19,009 nt of DNA from Clostridiales bacterium UBA4362. GTDB lineage: Bacteria > Bacillota > Clostridia > TANB77 > CAG-508. Shown piece by piece: positions 15,755 through 19,009 of this stretch; within the stretch, counting starts at the first letter, position 1; the number at the start of each line of letters is the position of its first letter. The stretch lies in assembly GCA_002393975.1 (NCBI GenBank), contig DGSM01000050.1:1913-20921 (forward strand). Direction: 5' to 3'. The notes under the pieces were generated by a model, which had not been told where the DNA came from, searched no databases, and was given only the letters and a program-made list of their open reading frames with translations. Both the position numbers and the translations under genes were made by a program.

Positions 15755-16264
15755 ATGGAATTAAATATAGTAATGGTTGAGCCAGAAATACCACAAAATA
15801 CTGGAAATGTTGTAAGAACTTGTGCAGCAATTGGAGCTAATTTACATTTGGTATATCCTTTAGGATTTGATATAAGTGATAAATATTTAAAAAGAGCAGG
15901 ACTAGATTATTGGGATAAAATGAATATAGAGTATCATGATTCTCTAGATGAGTTTTTAGCTAAATATCCACCTGAAGAAAATAATATGTTTTTTACATCT
16001 AAAAAAGCAAAAAATGTCTATTCTGAAGTTAATTATAAAGATATGGATAAAATCTTTTTACTATTTGGAAAAGAAACAAAAGGATTACCTGAGGACTTAT
16101 TACAAAAATACCCAGATAAAAGTATTAGAATACCAATGAGAGAAGGACTTAGATGTTTAAATCAATCTAATTCAGTAGCAATAGTATCATATGAGGCTCA
16201 AAGACAACATGGATTTGAAGAATTAGAAAAGGCAAGTAAATATTTTGATAAAGAAGGAAATTAG
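15755..16264 (+). CDS. trmL: tRNA (cytidine/uridine-34 2'-O-)methyltransferase
   Basis: 169 residues, the compact single-domain SPOUT methyltransferase length. Motifs are EPEIPQNTGNVVRTC (9-23), the SAM-knot FGKETKGLP, and IPMREGLRCLNQSNSVAIVSYEA near the C-terminus. It 2'-O-methylates the wobble base of tRNA-Leu in the cytoplasm. The usual R(S)LN(L)SNS segment is RCLNQSNS here, a mild variation. The AAGGAAGAG site is rather far (about 14 bases) from the ATG. The stop codon abuts the ATG of the next gene, so the two are co-translated. Confidence 0.94.
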   Translation: MELNIVMVEPEIPQNTGNVVRTCAAIGANLHLVYPLGFDISDKYLKRAGLDYWDKMNIEYHDSLDEFLAKYPPEENNMFFTSKKAKNVYSEVNYKDMDKIFLLFGKETKGLPEDLLQKYPDKSIRIPMREGLRCLNQSNSVAIVSYEAQRQHGFEELEKASKYFDKEGN

Positions 16265-18163
16265 ATGACAGTCATAGAAGGAATTCAAAATGAAGAAAGT
16301 ATTTTTGAATATATTGATAATCATATAAAAAAGAATGGCACACTTTCTAAAGATTTTAATTTAGATGATTATTTGGCTAACGATGAAGAGAAAGACCTTG
16401 CATTAGGAGCATTAGATGGTCTTTCTTATTTCCATACTAAAATTGATTCAAGTAGTAAGAGTACTAGATTTTTAAAAAGCTTATTTAAAGATTTAAATAT
16501 GGATAATGTATCTTTAAAAGCTCAAAAATTAGAGGCATATTTTAATAGAAACAAAATTGAAAAAGCATTAAATAATATAGATATAGTATTAAAATATATA
16601 GATGATAATAGAGAAAAAATTGATGTTAATGCATTATATAAATTTGCTGCAAATACTATGATTTTAGGAAAAAACATTGAAGCAGTAAAGATAGCAATTT
16701 CTCTTTTTTCATTAATAAATATTGAAGATGATGAAAAAATAAAAGAAGTAATTCAAAAGTTTGCTATATGTGATGAATTTACTTTATTTTGTACATTTGT
16801 ATTAAAGAAATTAGATGGAGCAAATGAAATATTATTTAGATTAGCAAAAAGAACAACTGGATGGGGAAAAATTTATTTAGTATCTAATATAAAGCCAGAA
16901 AACGAAGTAATAAAAGAATGGCTATTAACAGAAGGATGCTATAATGATATCTCAAATTCTTATTTAGCATTATATGTTGCTAAAACTATTGATTTACCAA
17001 CAATTTTAATGAGAAAGAAATTTTCAGTTGAAGAGTTTATTGGATTAAATGAGATAATGGAAGGCCTTTTAGATGAAGATGTATTAAAAGGCATATCATA
17101 TTATCCTAATTACAATTTTATTTTTGACAGATATCTAGATTTGTTTGAACGTATGGCAAATTTAATGTATTTTTATAATATTCCAATTAAGATTTATGAA
17201 TATTTATTAAAAAGAAATTCTATGGAAGATCTTTTGATAAAAAAATCCATTATTGATATTTTTGAAAATAGAAAAACATTTATTATTTTAAAAGATGCTA
17301 TTCATTCAGGATTTAGAGAAGATTTTAAATTAGCTGTTGAAGTATTAAACTTTGATTCAAGAATTAAACTTCAAAATGATGTAATGGATGAGTTTACTGC
17401 AAATCCTATGGCTAATTATTTCTGCTTAGAATATTTCTTCCATAATAATAAATATAAAAAACAAGCAATTTCAATATTAAAACAATCCGTAAATTTAGAA
17501 GAGCATTATTCTGATCCAAAGCCTTTAGTAAATCATAATGATGAATATGCTAATAATTTAACTCAAATAATTCAAATATTAAAATATTATCCATTTGAAT
17601 GTGAAGAATTTATTATAGCAGGTCTTAAATGTGAATCTATGTCTGCTAGAATTTCTGCTATTAATACTATTATGGAATGGTTAATGGTTAGTAAATTAGA
17701 AGTAAAAGATTTAGATGTTAAACTTCAAGATGCTTTATATGAACTTCAAAAGAAAGAAGTAATTAAAGATTATAGAATAAAACTAAATCATTTATTAAAT
17801 ATTGATGAAGATTTAACTAAATATAAGAATCCTAAAATAGTTCATGTAAAAGGAAAGGCCAAAATTAATCTTTATATAGATGATGATGGCATAGATGAAT
17901 ACTTTGAGCCACAAATTATTAGTAGAGGAAAAGACTATTTCTCAAGCAATATGGTTTTATCATGTGTGAAAAATGACAATGAGTATATTGGATTTGTTCA
18001 AGGTAGTGAATTTTTGTCAGAATATAAAGTTAAAGTAAAATTAGGAAGAGATGATTTGATAGAAGATTTGGAATGCGATTGTCCTTATGAAGGATATTGC
18101 AAGCATGAATATGCAACAATACTATATTTAAGAGATAAGTTTAATAAATCTATTGACATTTAA
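16265..18163 (+). CDS. Large protein with C-terminal SWIM zinc finger, function unknown
   Basis: 632 residues. The N-terminal 500 or so are helical, with spaced hydrophobic helices that suggest a HEAT- or TPR-like scaffold; I recognise no catalytic motif. Residues about 553-600 form the strand-rich lead-in typical of SWIM domains (ISRGKDYFSSNMV... and VQGSEFLSEYKVKV). The SWIM zinc ligands CxCx5CxH follow: C604, C606, C612 and H614. SWIM fingers bind DNA or proteins and occur in helicase-associated and recombination proteins, but there is no helicase domain here. The ATG directly follows the trmL stop with AAGGAA upstream. The rplU promoter overlaps its last codons. The zinc finger is clear, the role unknown. 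Confidence 0.75.
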   Translation: MTVIEGIQNEESIFEYIDNHIKKNGTLSKDFNLDDYLANDEEKDLALGALDGLSYFHTKIDSSSKSTRFLKSLFKDLNMDNVSLKAQKLEAYFNRNKIEKALNNIDIVLKYIDDNREKIDVNALYKFAANTMILGKNIEAVKIAISLFSLINIEDDEKIKEVIQKFAICDEFTLFCTFVLKKLDGANEILFRLAKRTTGWGKIYLVSNIKPENEVIKEWLLTEGCYNDISNSYLALYVAKTIDLPTILMRKKFSVEEFIGLNEIMEGLLDEDVLKGISYYPNYNFIFDRYLDLFERMANLMYFYNIPIKIYEYLLKRNSMEDLLIKKSIIDIFENRKTFIILKDAIHSGFREDFKLAVEVLNFDSRIKLQNDVMDEFTANPMANYFCLEYFFHNNKYKKQAISILKQSVNLEEHYSDPKPLVNHNDEYANNLTQIIQILKYYPFECEEFIIAGLKCESMSARISAINTIMEWLMVSKLEVKDLDVKLQDALYELQKKEVIKDYRIKLNHLLNIDEDLTKYKNPKIVHVKGKAKINLYIDDDGIDEYFEPQIISRGKDYFSSNMVLSCVKNDNEYIGFVQGSEFLSEYKVKVKLGRDDLIEDLECDCPYEGYCKHEYATILYLRDKFNKSIDI

Positions 18164-18182
18164 TAGCAATTTATTATATAAT
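18153..18182 (+). promoter_or_regulatory. Promoter of rplU-rpmA
   Basis: Consensus TTGACA (18153-18158) and TATAAT (18177-18182) with an 18-base spacer. The signal overlaps the stop codon of the SWIM gene, and transcription would start near 18189. Confidence 0.8.
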
Positions 18183-18188
18183 TAATCA

Positions 18189-18281
18189 CTGTAAACCGCC
18201 TAAGTCGGGTTTGTAAAATTCTATTTAATTAGATACCTAGCATTTATGCTTAGCGAGTATGAGAAGAAGGAGGTAGTCCTC
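18189..18281 (+). ncRNA. L21 ribosomal protein leader
   Basis: The roughly 90-base leader between promoter and rplU contains GTAAACCGCCTAAGTCGGGTTT, in which AAACC can pair with GGTTT, and a second element with AGCAT pairing ATGCT near 18237-18249. This agrees with my memory of the L21 leader of low-GC Gram-positives, an autoregulatory element. At the 3' end GAGG of the binding site (18270-18273) can pair with CCTC (18278-18281), and ATGAG (18259-18263) with CTCAT (18279-18283). Either would hide the ribosome binding site or start codon. A covariance-model search would settle the identity. Confidence 0.7.
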
Positions 18282-18593
18282 ATGTATGCAATTATAGAAA
18301 GTTGCGGAAAACAATACAAAGTTCAAGAGGGTGACCAAGTTTATTTTGAAAAATTAGATGTTAAAGAAGGAGAATCAGTTAAGTTTGATAAAGTTCTTTT
18401 AATATCTGATGATAAGAAAATTTCAGTTGGTGATCCTTATGTTAAAGGCGCAGCTGTAGAAGGTACTGTTTCTAAACAAGGAAAAGGACCTAAAATAATA
18501 GTTTATAAGTATAAGGCTAAAAAGAACTATAGAAGAACTCAAGGACATAGACAACCATATACACGAGTTGAGATTAAATCTATTAAAGCCTAA
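18282..18593 (+). CDS. rplU: 50S ribosomal protein L21
   Basis: 103 residues, the family length, beginning MYAIIESCGKQYKVQEGD and ending in the basic YKAKKNYRRTQGHRQPYTRVEI signature that contacts 23S rRNA. The ATG at 18282 is 8 bases after AAGGAGG. An in-frame ATG at 18246 would add 12 residues foreign to L21 and would cover the leader structure, so it is rejected. It is first in the rplU-rpmA operon and probably controlled by the L21 leader. Confidence 0.97.
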   Translation: MYAIIESCGKQYKVQEGDQVYFEKLDVKEGESVKFDKVLLISDDKKISVGDPYVKGAAVEGTVSKQGKGPKIIVYKYKAKKNYRRTQGHRQPYTRVEIKSIKA

Positions 18594-18628
18594 GTTTAGT
18601 AAATTTTAGAAAGGAAAGGTGAAAAGAC

Positions 18629-18901
18629 ATGGCTCATCATAAAGGACAAGGTTCTACTGATAATGGTAGAGATTCAGAGTCTAAGAGACTTGGAATTAAA
18701 AGAGCAGATGGACAATTAGTTCAAGCTGGTAACATTCTTTTCAGACAAAGAGGAACTAAAATGCATCCTGGCCTTAATGTAGGAATAGGAAGCGATGATA
18801 CTTTATATGCTAAGATCACTGGAACTATGAAAGTTGAAAGACTTGGTAGAGACAAGAAAAAGATTAGTGTATATCCTGTTGAAGAAAAGAAAACAAAATA
18901 A
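18629..18901 (+). CDS. rpmA: 50S ribosomal protein L27, without N-terminal extension
   Basis: 90 residues: MAHHKGQGSTDNGRDSESKRLG at the start, then AGNILFRQRGTKMHPG and VGIGSDDTLYA, all diagnostic for L27. The flexible N-terminus reaches the peptidyl transferase centre. In most Firmicutes L27 is made with an extra leader of about nine residues that Prp removes, and prp lies between rplU and rpmA. Here the protein begins directly with MAHHKG, an in-frame TGA lies 7-9 bases before the ATG so no extension is possible, and only 35 bases separate rplU from rpmA. The binding site is AAAGGAAAGG. Confidence 0.97.
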   Translation: MAHHKGQGSTDNGRDSESKRLGIKRADGQLVQAGNILFRQRGTKMHPGLNVGIGSDDTLYAKITGTMKVERLGRDKKKISVYPVEEKKTK

Positions 18902-18915
18902 TTTTTATGAGATAT

Positions 18916-18951
18916 AAAAAGAAGATAGTATTTAAACTATCTTCTTTTTTT
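18916..18951 (+). terminator. Terminator after rpmA
   Basis: Perfect 14-base inverted repeat AAAAAGAAGATAGT (18916-18929) and ACTATCTTCTTTTT (18936-18949) with a T tract to 18951. It separates rplU-rpmA from whatever follows. The last 58 bases of the window hold nothing I recognise. Confidence 0.9.
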
Positions 18952-19009
18952 CTTATATATTTTCTCTTAATTAACTTTAATATGTTTATACATACTTATT
19001 AAAGTTACC

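Noticed and set aside
18246..18281. Upstream ATG for rplU
   Set aside because: It would translate through the leader structure; the ATG at 18282 gives the exact family length and has the best binding site.

Overview
The window is a strongly A+T-rich chromosomal segment with short intergenic gaps, AGGAGG-type ribosome binding sites and TTGACA/TATAAT promoters. Its contents point to an anaerobic, low-GC Gram-positive bacterium of the Clostridia type: an oxygen-sensitive ribonucleotide reductase (nrdD-nrdG), a thioredoxin reductase of the ferredoxin-dependent clostridial kind, a MurT-GatD-like pair, and an L21 leader before rplU-rpmA. No tRNA, rRNA, insertion sequence, phage gene or CRISPR array is visible. 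This looks like core chromosome with a few lineage-specific genes.

Layout. Positions 1-3147 hold a co-directional cluster: the end of a CbxX/SpoVK-type AAA+ ATPase, a pyridine-nucleotide-independent-looking thioredoxin reductase, thioredoxin, and a GNAT-like acyltransferase, closed by a terminator at 3181-3213. A 458-base intergenic region with two promoter-like signals and two palindromes precedes nrdD-nrdG (3606-6380), which ends in a terminator. A membrane-anchored extracytoplasmic protein follows (6570-7979), then an attenuator-like pair of hairpins and a nearly C-free leader before metK (8170-9315). Next is a Y-family DNA polymerase with a TTG start (9368-10606), convergent with an arginase on the minus strand (10624-11517) across a bidirectional terminator. 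Divergent from the arginase is an operon of a MurT-like ligase, a GatD-like protein and an ornithine/alanine racemase-family enzyme (11630-14954). Then come a small membrane protein with an Asn/Pro repeat tail, trmL, a large SWIM zinc-finger protein, and the L21 leader with rplU-rpmA, ending in a terminator.

Most interesting point. The GatD-like protein has lost both the catalytic Cys and the catalytic His of the glutaminase site, and the MurT-like ligase lacks the motif that normally serves ammonia-dependent amidation. Both are co-transcribed with an ornithine-racemase-family enzyme and sit back to back with an arginase, which makes ornithine. My inference is that this set no longer makes D-isoglutamine. 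It may instead make D-ornithine (or another D-amino acid) and join it to the alpha-carboxyl of D-Glu in lipid II, the chemistry needed for group B peptidoglycan cross-bridges. This is a hypothesis from residue loss and gene context only.

Other points of note are the flavin thioredoxin reductase without an NADPH site next to thioredoxin, an L27 without the N-terminal extension and without the Prp protease gene usual in Firmicutes, and the unexplained regulatory DNA upstream of nrdD.
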